Assembly (NCBI GenBank): GCA_015178975.1
Contig: WHVD01000092.1
Location: 1-64,000 of the forward strand
Source of the DNA: Hysterangium stoloniferum
Lineage: Eukaryota; Basidiomycota; Agaricomycetes; Hysterangiales; Hysterangiaceae
Direction: 5' to 3'
DNA length: 64,000 nucleotides
Both the position numbers and the translations under genes were made by a program. Numbering within the stretch: position 1 is the first letter of the stretch; each line of letters starts with the position of its first letter. The notes under the pieces were generated by a model. It ran no database searches and was not told where the DNA came from. It was given only the letters and a program-made list of their open reading frames with translations. Below, piece by piece: positions 1 through 12,285 of the stretch.

Positions 1-236
1 ACAATTAGTGTGGTCGATTCCTCTAGAGTGTTCTTCCTCATGCCAGGGATCCAACTCTTCCTGTTTGGCAATCATGACTCTGGGCTTTTGGAACCAATAA
101 CGCTCTCGATGGGTCTGATTCCAGGCATTAATGAGGGCTTCCTGCAAGTTATTGGCATAGGTTTGCAACCCCATTATGTCATTGATGGGTTGTCCTTGCA
201 ATAAATAAAGCCATTCTGTGGATAAGGTCAAAATCA
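1..236 (-). other. coding-like fragment, unrecognised (retroelement remnant?)
   Basis: The minus strand is open through the window edge for about 78 codons and reads like real protein (segments QTYANNLQEALINAWNQ and HRERYWFQKPRVMIAKQ). I do not recognise the domain. It lies back to back with a gag zinc-knuckle fragment on the other strand, so a retroelement origin is plausible but is inference. It is truncated by the window edge and has no start codon in view. Confidence 0.3.
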
Positions 237-296
237 AATGAAAAAAAGGTCCTTCTCAGTGAAGCCAAAGATAAAACTGTCCCTAGAAGATCTAAT

Positions 297-557
297 ATGA
301 AACAGGGTAAGAAACACGGCAAGTTCTTTTTTGAACGAAGTGACAAGAAAAGTGTTGCTAAACCCCTGAAGGAGTGCTGGATTTGCAGGAGTTTAGAGCA
401 TTTTAAGATTGACTGCCCTCACACAGGTAGGATGTCATACTATGTCTCTATTAACAAATGCTCCACACAGAACCCAACTGAGGAGGCAGAGGATCAGAGG
501 GAAGGCAAAGTTCCAAATCATAGGGTAGCAATCTTCAACCATCGTTTGAGCCCTTAA
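297..557 (+). pseudogene. gag-type zinc-knuckle fragment
   Basis: An 86-codon open frame carries one CCHC zinc knuckle, CWICRSLEHFKIDC (C-X2-C-X4-H-X4-C), in a basic context (KKHGKFFF, KSVAKPLKE). Knuckles of this form bind nucleic acid in the nucleocapsid part of retroelement Gag. No capsid, protease or reverse transcriptase is adjacent, so this is a detached fragment. It could alternatively be a small host zinc-knuckle protein, but the surrounding DNA is all repeats. Confidence 0.45.
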
Positions 558-718
558 GGATTGAGAAAACCATCTTTCGGATATGATACTTTGCATTACT
601 CTTCAAAGAATCTTGACATAGGTCGAATCATTTAAGTAATGAGGAAATACATTGGTCGTATGGAACAGTCTAGTCTTCCACCCGTCCGTGGTTCTCCAAG
701 AGGGATAAGTAGTTTGTG

Positions 719-2578
719 TTAGAACTTGGCCCCGACAAATGGAGTCGCAAGCAGACAGAGGAGTGAATGCACTTCGTCCATCAAAACATTCAAGCTCCTC
801 GCCCCACGCTCCTCCTCGGGCATATAGACAACCCTCTCAGAAAAGGCCAGGAAGCTGTGGAGGACAGTGATTGGGTTGTCCTCTCGCACTGTTGTACACG
901 CAATTTCGGGTTCTGGAGATTGTGAAATTAACGACGACAAGCCGCTTAATACCATCGAGGCGCCATGAAACACTGAAGTGTCTGAGTTCGGGGTCTGAAT
1001 TAGTATTCTGATAGCCGAATGATTTGAGTCCACAGGTTCGCGATGGTGTAACTGTGGACTTACTGCAGCATTTTAACCCCGATGGAAACAATGGTATTAA
1101 TTCGATCAATGTTTTCTACCAACAATGTGACATCCTCAAGTAATGCATCGAGTGCATTTATAATGCACTTATAAGCGATGTAGCGAGAACAGTCGGCACA
1201 CGCAAATGAATCGATGTTGGTCTGTAAAACGTCAAGCATTATATCCAATAGAGTTCCATAAATGCTGCGGAGCCAAGGATCCTGTGTGAAGCAGCAGGAG
1301 AAAATCGATATTTGCATATCGATCAGTTCCCTGTGACCAGGTTGGTTTCGATTGTATCTGCATATTTCTCATTTCGGCCATTCTCCAAAAATAGCAACGG
1401 GAAAACTTACGACCTGGTCCAGAATTTGAAATAGTTTTTAATCACATTGAGGTCCTCACGTGACAGGCCCCGTCCATCATGCACCTCCCTAATAATCAAG
1501 GAGAAACAGCGAGTAATAATAGAATATCGCACAGTGGTGAGGGTGGCAGCCGACGGGCTTCAAAGGTATTCGCCAAGGTGTGATATGAATATCGAGGCGA
1601 CAGCATAGCAGTCCCCAAGAAGTTGGGACCCGACCAGCGCAGTGTAGAGAATAGGAACAATTTTAGCTGGCGGAACCTCAGTAAACGTGATGAAATAGAA
1701 TACGTTCGCCATATGTACTATGACTCTGCCGGTCTTTTCTTCTTCGCTAGTACCAAACGAGAAACCAAAGGCGGTATGGGTCCGCAAAATAAGGCGACTC
1801 GCCCGATATCGTATTTTACGTGGGTAAGATGGTCTTCATTAAAATGATTTCAGCATGCAATGGGTAGCGTTTACAAGAAGTGAACACGCCTGAAGAGATC
1901 CACCCCCTCTTTCACCATTATGCTCAATTGCCGCACAGTTAGCTGTTTGTTAAGCAGTCTAGTCTTCATCTTTTCACCATCAGCTGTGAGTATGAGCGTA
2001 TTGGAAACCCTTCGGTACTCCTCCACACGCCGCGCGTTGAAGAAGCACTTCCCAACCAAAATGGATATCTTGGTGCCGTACAGTAGCTTCGTCCCGATCC
2101 GCTCCATTGCCAGACCACAAAGGTAACCGGGGGCGATTTCGACTTCCGTTGAATTACGAATAACGGGTTCGATCCACCTAATGATGGCGTCTCTCTCAAT
2201 GAAGGGCATGCCTTGCTCAATCCCTGATGAATCCAGTAAGCCTCACGGCGGCCCTAGGCAAGTTGGAAAACCACGGCACTACATGAAAAGAAAGTTCGAC
2301 ACATTGGAGTAGATCCTCGAAAACAAATATTGACATACCAGTTGCTGACCCCATGAATCCAGCGCCTCCTTGTTGATCGGTACATGCTCGTCACGACCTG
2401 GTCTGTGGGAACAAAGGCCGTGACCTTCTCTATTGCACGCCCATAGTCTCTGGAGCGTATCCTGAAAATGAGTTTCGAGGACTGCAATCCGTTGAGATTC
2501 CAGGGTAGCAGGCGAGATCAATGGGGGGAGCTCTTCGGCATCGTCAGGGTGACTAGGTACTGCCTTGTGTTCAGACAT
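719..2578 (-). pseudogene. GPGY-family gene, copy A (five exons, broken)
   Basis: Unrecognised multicopy fungal gene. Exon 1 (2339-2578) starts MSEHKAV and holds the C-N-REGHGLC motif. A 60-bp GT-AG intron (2279-2338) follows. Exon 2 runs from 2278 to about 1875 and holds the family core (GYLCGLAMERIGTKLLYGTK). Exon 3 lies around 1450-1830, exon 4 around 1080-1400 and exon 5 at 719-1020. Intron 2 keeps its GTAAAC donor here. Defects: an in-frame TGA near the start of exon 2, replacing the Gln codon seen in sister copies (PPQGLL), and a frame shift at the exon 4/5 join. The 3' flank down to about 564 is also shared with other copies. The function is unknown. The family is called from the comparison of copies within this window. 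Confidence 0.7.
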
Positions 2579-2605
2579 GGGGAACGTGAGATATAGACAA
2601 GAGGC

Positions 2606-2854
2606 TATTGAAACAGTTGAATAACTCTTGACAAACACCCTGTGAGTGTGAGGAAAGTAAACACTAAGGAGACTTTCCCACACCCACAGCGGAGTATGCT
2701 ACCAGGGTGCTTACCTAAGCACCTACACATCAGTTACCTTACTAGGTAACTCACTCAATACTGCACCTACAGTGCTGGGAAAAATACTACAAATATCAGA
2801 AAAATACAGGGAACATCATAGACTATGTAAGAGCTGTAATATCATACTCTAACA
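2606..2854. mobile_element. solo LTR (family of 45,070-45,376)
   Basis: A 249-bp unit closely matches the LTR at 45,070-45,376, ends in ...TAACA and is flanked by the perfect 5-bp duplication GAGGC (2601-2605 and 2855-2859). Its first dinucleotide is TA where the sister copy has TG. It sits in the conserved upstream region of GPGY copy A, and joining the flanks restores the sequence seen in front of copies E and F. It is therefore younger than that gene copy. Confidence 0.85.
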
Positions 2855-2859
2855 GAGGC

Positions 2860-3826
2860 ATGTAACAAGAATGGAAAGAGAACCGTTTACAAGGTTCATG
2901 AGGCATTTTCTATGTTTGTGAGAACCACTTTGGAATAACACTGGTCTACTAAGTCACTGCCCCGCATCCACAAGCACTGTTAGCCGAGATAAGCTTTAAA
3001 CCCTGATAGTTATAGCGCCATGACAACTGTAAATCCCGAAAATAATACACTAATTACAATAAATAAACTGGAAAAGAAAAACTGTCAGGTATGTATAAAA
3101 CTGGTTTGGTCACTTTATCTGATGATTTGGTGCATATTGACAAGGGACTTTGTACTTCGTGTAAAATAGCCATAGGTTCTTCATATATGATATTGAGTTC
3201 TTGAAAGAAGTGTCTTATCCACATGACTTCACGGGGGCTTCTGAAAGTGCCACGGGAATTTGATTATCTGGATGACCAAGACACAGGTCCCCACTCCAAG
3301 ACCATTGTGTATCCTCCTGTCGATCGTCTATCCTCACAATCCGCTCAAAATCCCCATCTGAATATCTCTGTAAGTATCAGTTTCCTCCTCCTAAACGCAA
3401 TTCTTACTCTCTAGTCGTAAAGATATATTCATTTGGCAAGATTTCAATGAGATAGTTTACTGACCGAATGAGTGATATCAGGACACAATACGACAGCTGT
3501 AACATGAGACTTCCAATAAGCTCTTGATAGGGCAGTTTAGTTGTTTCTTCTTTTTCCTCACGAGTTTCTAACCATGCAATGGAACTAAAATCGATTCCAA
3601 GTGGGATAGGAGATCACATTGGTTTAGAATTCAGCATGTTGCATTTTCCCAGTATATTTTAAATATAGGGATATATAAACTGATTTCAATTTCGTATCAT
3701 ACTAGATACTCATTCCCAAAATCCAGTGAGCTTCACTTTTGCTTGAAATTCCAGATTGATCATTAATTGCCTTTTCTGGCTCTAGTAGAAGTCGATCCTC
3801 ATCTCCCACTGATGTTGCTTCATCCA
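2860..3826. other. no recognisable gene
   Basis: The first 60 bases continue the upstream region of GPGY copy A. The remainder contains only short open frames without recognisable motifs. I see no repeats or RNA genes here. Confidence 0.5.
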
Positions 3827-3831
3827 CCCAG

Positions 3832-4150
3832 TGTCAGAGGACAACTCTCCCGAGTGGTGACAGGGTGGCTACACGTCAACTAGTTGATAACAGGATAGAG
3901 TATCTACATGCTCTATCTACCTATATATACCCAAAGGCATAGGGGGTACTATCTATAGACTATCTACCTATATCCAGTACTAAGGTACCATCAATGAGAT
4001 CCATCAATGACGGTGCTATCCGTCTGCTCACAAGGCAGACCATCAGAGGATAAATCTAGACTACTAAGGAGATGTCCGCGATGTAGGTGTCAGACATGAC
4101 GTAAACTATGTAGGTTAGTGGATGGGACGACCCCAGGATGTTCCCTTACA
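3832..4150 (+). mobile_element. solo LTR, Ty3/gypsy-like
   Basis: The unit begins TGTCAGAGGACAAC and ends TTCCCTTACA. It is bounded by the perfect 5-bp duplication CCCAG (3827-3831 and 4151-4155). The ends resemble those of the LTRs of the chromovirus at 20,888-30,371 read in element direction (TGTCAGGGGAC...CCCTTACA), so a related Ty3/gypsy family is likely. No internal region remains. Confidence 0.8.
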
Positions 4151-4155
4151 CCCAG

Positions 4156-5853
4156 ACACCCACTACAGCCCAAATTCCATCTTCCCACATCTTTAAAATA
4201 CTTCACTGTTATAACCTGAACACCTTCAATTGAGTTCCTTGGCCATAAAAGTTTATAGAGTTTTTCACCATTTATTTTCCCATTTCTTGTACACGTTGTG
4301 AGGACCTGAATGCATATGTATCTGCCTCTCCTTGCATCAAATGCTGAGCATTCTCAGAATGTGGGACAAACTTCTTTTATTATTTCAATTTGATGCAATT
4401 AATTGACGATTTCACTGACTGTGTCCAATTCATAGTCAATCATTGTCGACATGATGTCAAACTCCTCATCGTCACATTGTTGGGCTAAGATAGTCCATGT
4501 CCTCTATAACATAATCCACTTCCAATAGTTTCAATATGATAAAATCCATGTGGGTGTTATATTTGATAATACCAGTTCCGTCATAGCACATTCAAACAAG
4601 TGCTGACAATTACATTGTTCGACTATTGGTTAAACACATTCTATACATTGTTTTGAATTTGTTCCATGCGTCCCTTGGATCATCATTCACAGTATTTACT
4701 ACCCTCAGGTAAATGGCATGGCTGTACTCTTTTGTCCTGTTGCATCTGTTGCATCTTGCATCTCTTTCTCATGCTCCTTCTATGGACTTTACATGGGTTT
4801 CGACGAGACATGGTGGTCAAATGACAGAGCTTCTGGGACATTAGTAACTACTGTATGAGCAGATTCTGTGACTGCAACAGGACTTTTGGATATTCAAGTT
4901 GAACGGTATGCTTCCACCTTCCTGCTTTCTTTTCTCCTTCTCTGGGCATTTCATGGATGTCTGCCACCATATCAGTAAACTAGAAACATTCCTTGATGCT
5001 CTTCTGATAAACATGGTAGGAAGATTACAAAAACAAATGTATCCCATGAGCTTGTGTGTCTGGCTGTGTTGGCACTGTTGGACATGTTGGACAATCACCA
5101 TAAGATTATTTAGTTTGACCATAAGAAAGATCAAGGAAGATGTCTTCAGAAACATCACAATACTATTTCTCAGCCATAATGCTGCAGTGTTTAGAATGGA
5201 TTAGGCTTTGGGCATGCCCTCAACTCGTCAACATACCATATTGAAGGCGATGTGCGATAAGACTTGGGTAACTACAGGATTAAAGAAAAAATGCTAGTTA
5301 GTTTCAATAGCATGCATTCAATGCATTAACTAACACTAAAATCCTACAGTTCTGTGACTGCCTGTCTGCAGGGAACTCCAGGCTGCCCCACTGCTTGCTG
5401 CAGGATCCAGGTGCCAGCATCTGTGCAGATCTGGGCTGACAGGCATCTTCACAGGCTTGGTCATGCTGCATGACCCTGGTGGCAGGACCCTTGCTGTGGG
5501 ATTGCATGCAGAGAGGTGTCAGCCTGATACCTGGGTGTACCAAAGGTGATCAGTCCACTGGCTCAAGACTTGAATATTTGATCAGCAATTGGGTACCTGA
5601 TCAGGATTTTCGGATTTTTCCAACACTTCTACCTAGCCCTACTTCAACCTTCTCCACATAGCAGGCCAGTTCTCCATGCAGACCTTTTGGGTATGTATTC
5701 ATTTTTTTTCAGTTGTAGATTGTCATATAATGTTTTTTTAGATTTATTCCCCAACAGTTGACTATCTAAGTGTGCTGTTGGAAACAAGTGCAAGAAGGCA
5801 ATCAATCCTTCAAGTTATATGAGCAGCAATCTCTTTCTTACTTATCGATCCTG
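4156..5853. other. no intact gene; dispersed repeat remnants
   Basis: Nothing recognisable occurs from 4156 to about 5290. About 5300-5650 is a GC-richer repeat (GGTCA..CACAG blocks) that recurs in diverged form near 9735-9860, 15,310-15,480 and 53,470-53,720. About 5780-5850 matches the downstream flank of GPGY gene copies (compare 10,220-10,290). Confidence 0.4.
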
Positions 5854-6098
5854 GTGTATGTTAAAATGGTAATTGAAACTTCAATGGACATTTGTGGGTA
5901 ACTAAGTATTAGGCTATGTATTGTTACAGTTGCTTAGTAATACTTAACCTTTTTGCTATCAACGATGTTGACCATCCTTTACTTTTAATAGGTTATGGGC
6001 CCCGAGGGCTTCTCACTCGGATTCGTCACTCGCAATTTGGTTCCTTCGAGTCATAACTTGCTATGTCTTGTTATTTACTCGTCATATTCGGATCAACA

Positions 6099-6290
6099 GC
6101 CGTATTAAGGCTTAGAAGCTGTTTTATCCACACAGTCGGAGGCATCTTGTTATTTCCTCACTTTGGATCAACGGCCGTATTAAGGCTTAGAAGCCACTGT
6201 ATTCACACAGTTGGAGCCTCCACTCATCATGTCTTGGTATAGGTGGCCGTATTAAGCCTTAGAAGCTGCTGTATTTGCACATTTGGTGTC
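6099..6290 (+). repeat. tandem ~70-bp repeat inside the small LTR element
   Basis: Three imperfect units share CCGTATTAAGGCTTAGAAGC followed by ..T.CACACAGT.GGAG. A fourth unit, cut off by the later LTR insertions, resumes at 9232. Joining the sequence across both inserted LTRs restores a unit that aligns with its neighbours. Confidence 0.7.
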
Positions 6291-6291
6291 T

Positions 6292-8386
6292 TGTAATGTA
6301 TTAGGCTTATTTTAATATTATTTTCTGGACAAAGGAGTCCAATGCTCTATCAAAGTGTGCAAATACTCAATTCACTGCAAGGTAAAATAATTTAAGTATT
6401 TGATATTAATCAGTGGCAGCCTAAATAGACTTAGAACCCCTGAAGTCAAGAGTTTACTTGAATATATGCACCCTACTTTGCAAAGAAGGTTTTGAGAGCT
6501 GCTTGTGCAAGCTTGTTCTTTTTCTGTGATAACAACTACTAAAATAAGAATAACAATTTACTGATTCCAAAGCTAGATTTAACTTCAATGCTAGCTAGTT
6601 TATATATATTTTATACTATTTATCAAACAGTAAAAATATTTATAAACAGGTCAAAAGATTAGATATAGAATAAAACACTATTTGGCTAATATATGCTTTA
6701 TTTACACTAACCTACAGGGTCTACTGTGATATTAACTTATCAGGATCTTAATGTAGTCTTAGGATCTTGCAAGGATATTCTCAGTATTTGTTTATGTGAA
6801 TATGCTTTACTGATTCACAATGAATGAACAATAGAACAAGGATTATTTGTGATGCAATAAACAGTCAAATTACTCAACAAGAGGTGACTGAAGTCTTAAA
6901 CTACAAATAACAATGTAAAGAAAACTAATAATCAATACTCAATTAAGAGGTGACTATAGTATAAAGGATTAATACCAGAAACTCAACAAGAGGTGGCAGG
7001 GAATCCTGATTGGTCAGAAGAGTGACCAGGGGGTTAGGACTATTGTCAGAAGCTCAACAAGAGGTGACAAAGGGAATCCTGAGATAACTTAGGTCAGCAG
7101 CTCAACTAGAGGTGACTAAGTATTTGTATGTATATGTCGAACAGCCCAACAAGGGGTGGAATAAACTGCTTGCTGCAGTGGCACACTGATGTGGCTGATA
7201 AAATGTAGTAAAGATTGATTTTTTATTTATTTAGGGCTGGAGCTGAGCTCCTTATATACATTTTGGTCTGAGACATTTAGAAGATTCTAGAAGATTGAAT
7301 GATGTCATTCTGGAAGGAATGATGTCATTTAGAATTTTCTAGAATTTTCTAGAGCATAGTGGAAGGTTCTAACTACTTCTAAGACACTATAGAATATTCT
7401 TGGCATAATAGAACTTACTGGAATCTTATAGAATATTCTACAATATTCTATCTATTATTAGTATCTACTATCTACTATTCCTTTGGAAGCCACTGGAATG
7501 TTCCAGAGATTTCCGGTTTTTGCTGAAGTAGCATATATGATTATATAATGCTCTCGTGCCTGTGCGCGCGCATGACATCCTTCGCGTCTTGTGACTGTCA
7601 CGCGTTGTGACAGTCGCGCGCCCTTGTGACAGTCGCGCGCCCTTGTGACAGTCGCGCGCCCTTGTGACAGTCGCGCGCCCTTGTGACAGTCGCGCGCCCT
7701 TGTGACAGTCGCGCGCCCTTGTGACAGTCGCGCGCCCTTGTGACAGTCGCGCGCCCTTGTGACAGTCGCGCGCCCTTGTGACAGTCGCGCGCCCTTGTGA
7801 CAGTCGCGCGCCCTTGTGACAGTCGCGCGCCCTTGTGACAGTCGCGCGCCCTTGTGACAGTTGCGCGCCCTTGTGACAGTTGCGCGCCCTTGTGACAACT
7901 GTCACCTGTTGTGATGGTTGTCACTCGTTGTGACAATTTTCCCGCGCGCCGTGTAATAAACGCCAGGCCGGTTTTATATTATTATATAATTATTATATTT
8001 ACTTTTAGTTAGTTATAAATATAATATTTTATTATAATAATATAAAAATATATATATTTCGCCTTGATAATGCGCAAGTATTTCAAATTGCGTTTTGTCG
8101 GCGTCGGAGTTTGAAATACCATGTGAATATCACATGATCTTTTCGCACGTTGTGACTAAGCGCTGAGTCACCGACATATTAATCAAAAAAGAATAAAAGA
8201 TAAAAATTTAATAACTTGCTCAATTTATATGTTAAAAATACAAAATAAATTGTATAAATTCAAGATAAATCACGAAAATATAGTCCAATTTTGTCGTCAC
8301 GATATAATTACATTTAAATATTTGTTTTTGCAATTTGTTAGGGGAAATTGTTTAAAAAATTGGAAAAAGCTTAGAAATACATAACA
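6292..8386. mobile_element. 2.1-kb solo LTR-like element with GC-rich minisatellite
   Basis: The element begins TGTAATGTATTAG and ends ATACATAACA. It is homologous over most of its length to 46,861-48,554. The flanks read TGTCT and AGTCT (5-bp duplication with one change). In element order it has a unique 5' part, degenerate units around CTCAACAAGAGGTGAC (about 6875-7165), an AT-rich stretch, a 19-bp minisatellite (7591-7895) and an A/T-rich end. No coding region is visible. It inserted into the tandem repeat of the small LTR element. Confidence 0.75.
7591..7895 (+). repeat. 19-bp minisatellite, unit CCCTTGTGACAGTCGCGCG
   Basis: About 15 head-to-tail units of exactly 19 bp are nearly identical. 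Only the last few vary (GTTGCGCGC). Open frames in several phases across it are an artefact of the repeat. The homologous LTR at 48,039-48,275 carries an array of the same period in the same place but with a different unit variant. Confidence 0.9.
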
Positions 8387-8415
8387 AGTCTCCACTTGTC
8401 ATTTCTTGGTATAGG

Positions 8416-9225
8416 TGTTAGGATACACACACAGGGTGGGTCTCCGGAGAAACCTGCAGGATATCCAGTAGGACTTGGCTTCAGCTTATAGGCTGCGCCC
8501 TCACTAGATCGTGTTGTCCAATTTTGAACAGGCGGATGGGGATCCCAGGGAGTCTGGGTGGGTCGTAGGTCGTAGGTCAGAGGTCGTGGATTGTGAGTTG
8601 AGAGAGTTGAGAGAGAGAGATGTGCCGGAGCCTGTGGGCTCCGACTAGTGTGAGCGGTCTGATAAGAGTAAGGTTTTTAGAGCGGAAATTATATTAGATT
8701 ACTGGGGGGAATCTAAGCTAATTTTCTGACTGGATTGTATGTACAACATCTGCCAGTTTATATAGACCATGGAGTGAATAACATACCAAATCCAGTAATG
8801 GTGAAATGAAACTAACAAAACATAAAATGGGAATAGTAAACACCAAGTTTGGTGTTAGGAATGGGACAGAACAGAGCGGAGTCTGAATCATGACAAAGCA
8901 TAACCCATAACAGGAAATGGAGTGGGAGCGGAGTCCTAAATCGTGACAGGTCATTTGACTAAAACAGGAACAGGGCTCGATTAGAGCGGTGACGGGATTC
9001 TAAGCGGGGACCAGTGACTGATGCGTGGGACAAAGACGGACATAGACAGAGATGGAGTCCGGGGAAAGTCCAGTAACTGATATGTGTCGTAATGAGGTCG
9101 AACGTAATGAGTCTTGACGTATGGAGTCTGGGCGGGAAATCCTATAAACAGACAATTGGTGCTTGTAGCGCATGGGGGCATATGGGTTAGTGCCCGGAGT
9201 CCGGCGGGTTTGTCCGGTCGTAACA
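8416..9225 (+). mobile_element. solo LTR, TGTTAGGATAC family
   Basis: An 810-bp unit begins TGTTAGGATACACACACAGG and ends GGTCGTAACA. It is flanked by the perfect duplication ATAGG (8411-8415 and 9226-9230). A homologous full copy lies at 60,883-61,722, and a diverged relative in the opposite orientation at 41,803-42,550. Removing it and one duplication rejoins a repeat unit of the small LTR element around it. Confidence 0.85.
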
Positions 9226-10354
9226 ATAGGCAGCCGTATTAAGGCTTAGAAGCTGCAGTACTCACACAAATCGAGTCGTTACTTGTCTTACCCTGTTTTC
9301 GCATAATGCATCATTCGTGTAAGCCCTTACACATGTAGGGCATTACTCGGTTTGTGATACTCATTGTTTATTTGGTTCATATAAGCCCTTGCTCGTGTAA
9401 GGCATCACTTGTTTTTCCCGACCCCCACTTTACCTGTCTTGAAGGGTGTTATATCCCTTTTAATTACTCTCCACTGTGTCGACTCAAAATGCAGTCCATG
9501 GTGTCGCATCGCTCTCGATTTGCATTCTGGAAATTAAAGGAGTATCACCATACCTAGGATTGAAGGAGTATTAGGGAAGTTTCAATTAAAGGAGTGTGTT
9601 AAAATGGTAAGTGAAACTTCAATGGACATTTGTGGGTAACTAGGTATTAGGCTATGTATTGTTACAGTTGCTTAGTAATACTAAACCTTTTTGCTATCAA
9701 CAATGTTGACTATCCTTTACTTTTAATAGTGTACCCAGGTGTCAGAATGGCGGCACTCTGCTTATAATCCCACACGACTACAAGGTCACACAGCCAGATC
9801 CAGCCTGACTAAGATCTGCGCAGACGCTGGCAGCCTCCAGTTCCCTAGGGCAGTCAGCGCCCATAGGATTTGCATGTCGGTTGATGAGTTAAATTCATGC
9901 TATTGAAACTGACTAGCATTTCTTCTTTATTTCTGTAGTTGGGCATATTGAGATTATTTGTGCAGTTCATAATACTCTTTATTAAACACACAGTAAAAGA
10001 TGCTCTTCGCTCTTCTCTTATCACAAATCTTCTGCCTCTGACTCCTTTGCTTCGCCACTCAACCATCAAAGTTGAGAGCTTCAGTCAGTGAGTGATATCA
10101 AATGTGATGCAAGATAATATTTTCCCAACTACAGAAAGAAATGCAAAACGCTAGTCAAATTCAATAGAGTAAATTCAACACGTCAACAAAAACGCAAATC
10201 CTAAATGTTTTTTTAGAGAACAAGTGCAAGAAGGCAAGACTTGAAGTTATAGGAGTAGCAATCTCTTTCTTAAATCATCCTTCGGATATCATACTTTGTG
10301 TTACTTCGAAGAATCTTAAGCTGGGTCCAACATCGTTTAGGTAATGAGTACACA

Positions 10355-12284
10355 TTAGTTTAATGGAACAATTTGGTCACACCTCCATCCGTGCATCTCC
10401 AAGATGGATAAGTAGTTGGTGTTGGAACTTGCCGAGACCCCCACAAATGGAGTCGCGAGCAGACAGAGGAGCGTATGTATTTCGTGCATCAAAAAGCTCA
10501 AGCTCGTCTCCAAACTCTCCTCATCAGGCATATAGACAATCCTCTCAGAGAAGTCCAGGAAGTCGTGGAGAGCAGGGATTGGGCTATTGGCTCGCACTGA
10601 CATGCACGCAATTTCGGGTTCTGGAGATTGTGCAATTAACGACGCTGAGCCCCTTATTAGCATCGAGGCACAACCAAACAATGAAGGGGTTGGTTTTGGG
10701 TTCTGAATTAGTGTTCTCATGGCCGAAACATTTTGAGCCGACAGGTTCGTGATGGTGTAACTGTGGACTCACTGCAGCATTTTAACTCCTATGGAAACAA
10801 TGTCATTAATTTGATCCATATTTTCTGCCGTCAATGCGACGTCCTCAAACAATGCATGTAGTCTATCAACAATCCATACATAATCGAAGTAGGGCAAAGG
10901 GGTGACACACGCAAATGAATCGATCTTGGTCTTTAAAACATCAAGCGCGATATCTACTAGAGGTCCATAAATACTGCGGAGCCAAGGATCCTGAGTGAAA
11001 CAGCAGGAGAAAATTGATATTTGCAGGTGAATCTGTTTCATGTGTCCAGGTTGGTTTCGATTGTATCTGCCTATTGCTCATTTCGGTCATTCTCCAAAAA
11101 GAGCAACGGTAAAACTTACGAAGTCATCCAAAATTTGAAATAGTTTTGAATGACATTGAGGTCCTCATGTGACAGGCCCCATGCATCATGCACCTCCTCA
11201 ATAATGGTGGTGAAACAGCCAGTAACGATAGAATAATCTAAAGTGCTGAGGGTGGCAGCTGATGGGCTACAGAGATATTCCCCAAGGTGTGATATGAATT
11301 TCGAGGCGACAGCATAACTGTCACCAGGAAGTCGCGACCCTAGCAGGGCAGTGAAGAGCAAAGGAACCATTTTAGCTGGCGCATCCTCAATACACGCCAA
11401 GAAATCAATTACATGCACCATCTCTACTATGACTCTGCCGATCTTTGCCTCTTCACTAGTACCAAACCGGGATATACAGGCGCCATATGTCCTCGTGAGA
11501 AGCCAACTCGCTAGGTATCGTATTTTACGCGGGTAAGCAGGTCTTCATTAAAGTTATTTCAGCATGCAATGAATGGGCTTCATCAGAAGTGAACATGCCT
11601 CAAGAGATCCACCCCCTCTTTAACTATTATGCTCAATTGCCGCACAGTCAACTGTTTGTTAAGTAGTCTACTCACGGTCATTTCCTCGCGCATGTACATG
11701 AGCATTTGGGCAATTCTTTGGTACTCCTCCACACGTCGCGTGTATACCAAGCACTTTCCAACCAAAATGGATACCTTGGTAGCGTACAGTAGCTTCGTGC
11801 CGATCCGCTCTAATGCCAGACCACAAAAGTAACCGGGGCCGACTTCGACTTCCATTGAATTACGAATAACGGGTTCCACCCACCCATTCATGGCGTCTCT
11901 CTCAGTGGCAGATATTCCTTGCTCAATTCCTGATGAAGCCAGCAAGCTTTGTGGCGGTTCTAGGCAAGTTTCCAAACCACGGCACTAAACGTAAAAAAAG
12001 TCCGACACATGAAAGTCAATTCTCGAAACAAAAGATTAACATACCAGTTGGTGAACCCATGAATCAAGTGCATCCTTGGTGATAGATACATGCTCGTCAC
12101 GACCTGGTCTGTGGTAACAGAGGCCATGACCCTCTACATTACACGCCCATTGTCTCTGGAGTATGCGCTGAAAATGACTTTCGAGAACTTCGATCCTTTG
12201 ACATTCAAAAGAAGCAGGTGACATCAAGGGGGGTAGCTCTTCGACATCGACAGAGTGACTGGGTACTATTTCGTGGTCAGACAT
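10355..12284 (-). pseudogene. GPGY-family gene, copy B (best preserved; 572-residue model)
   Basis: The exon model comes from comparing copies: exon 1 12045-12284, exon 2 11584-11984, exon 3 11120-11542, exon 4 10773-11066, exon 5 10355-10715. The exon lengths add up to 1719 nt, exactly in frame (572 residues). Introns are 60, 41, 53 and 57 bp and all end in AG. Exon 1 starts MSDHEIVPSHS and has CNVEGHGLCYHRPG. Exon 2 has VEVGPGYFCGLALERIGTK and LLNKQLTVRQLS. Exon 3 has GTSEEAKIGRVIV and YAVASKFISHLGEYLCSPS. Exon 4 has DPWLRSIYG. Exon 5 has SPEPEIACMSVRANSPIPAL and LLCLLATPFVGVS. No signal peptide or membrane segment is evident. All exons are open, but the intron 2 donor reads ATGAAG instead of GTAAAC, leaving a TGA directly after HVHF. 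It is therefore either a recent pseudogene or uses another splice. The function is unknown. Confidence 0.7.
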
Positions 12285-12285
12285 G

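Larger units (their letters stand above)
5859..9728 (+). mobile_element. small non-coding LTR element (TRIM-like), host to two nested LTRs
   Basis: Nearly identical 132-bp direct repeats at 5859-5990 and 9597-9728 (TGTTAAAATGG...CTTTTAATA) are flanked by the perfect 5-bp duplication GTGTA (5854-5858 and 9729-9733). Subtracting the two inserted LTRs leaves about 0.95 kb without a coding frame, the architecture of terminal-repeat retrotransposons in miniature. A purine-rich stretch (AAAGGAGTG) precedes the right LTR, and TGGGCCCCGAGG just inside the left LTR is a candidate primer-binding site. The interior holds tandem units with the core CCGTATTAAGGCTTAGAAGC (about 6099, 6173, 6244 and 9232). 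Confidence 0.75.

Noticed and set aside
7458-7936. Three long overlapping minus-strand frames rich in CHKGARLSQGRATVTRAR
   Set aside because: They arise because a 19-bp unit (not a multiple of 3) cycles through all frames without a stop. This is a minisatellite, not a protein gene.
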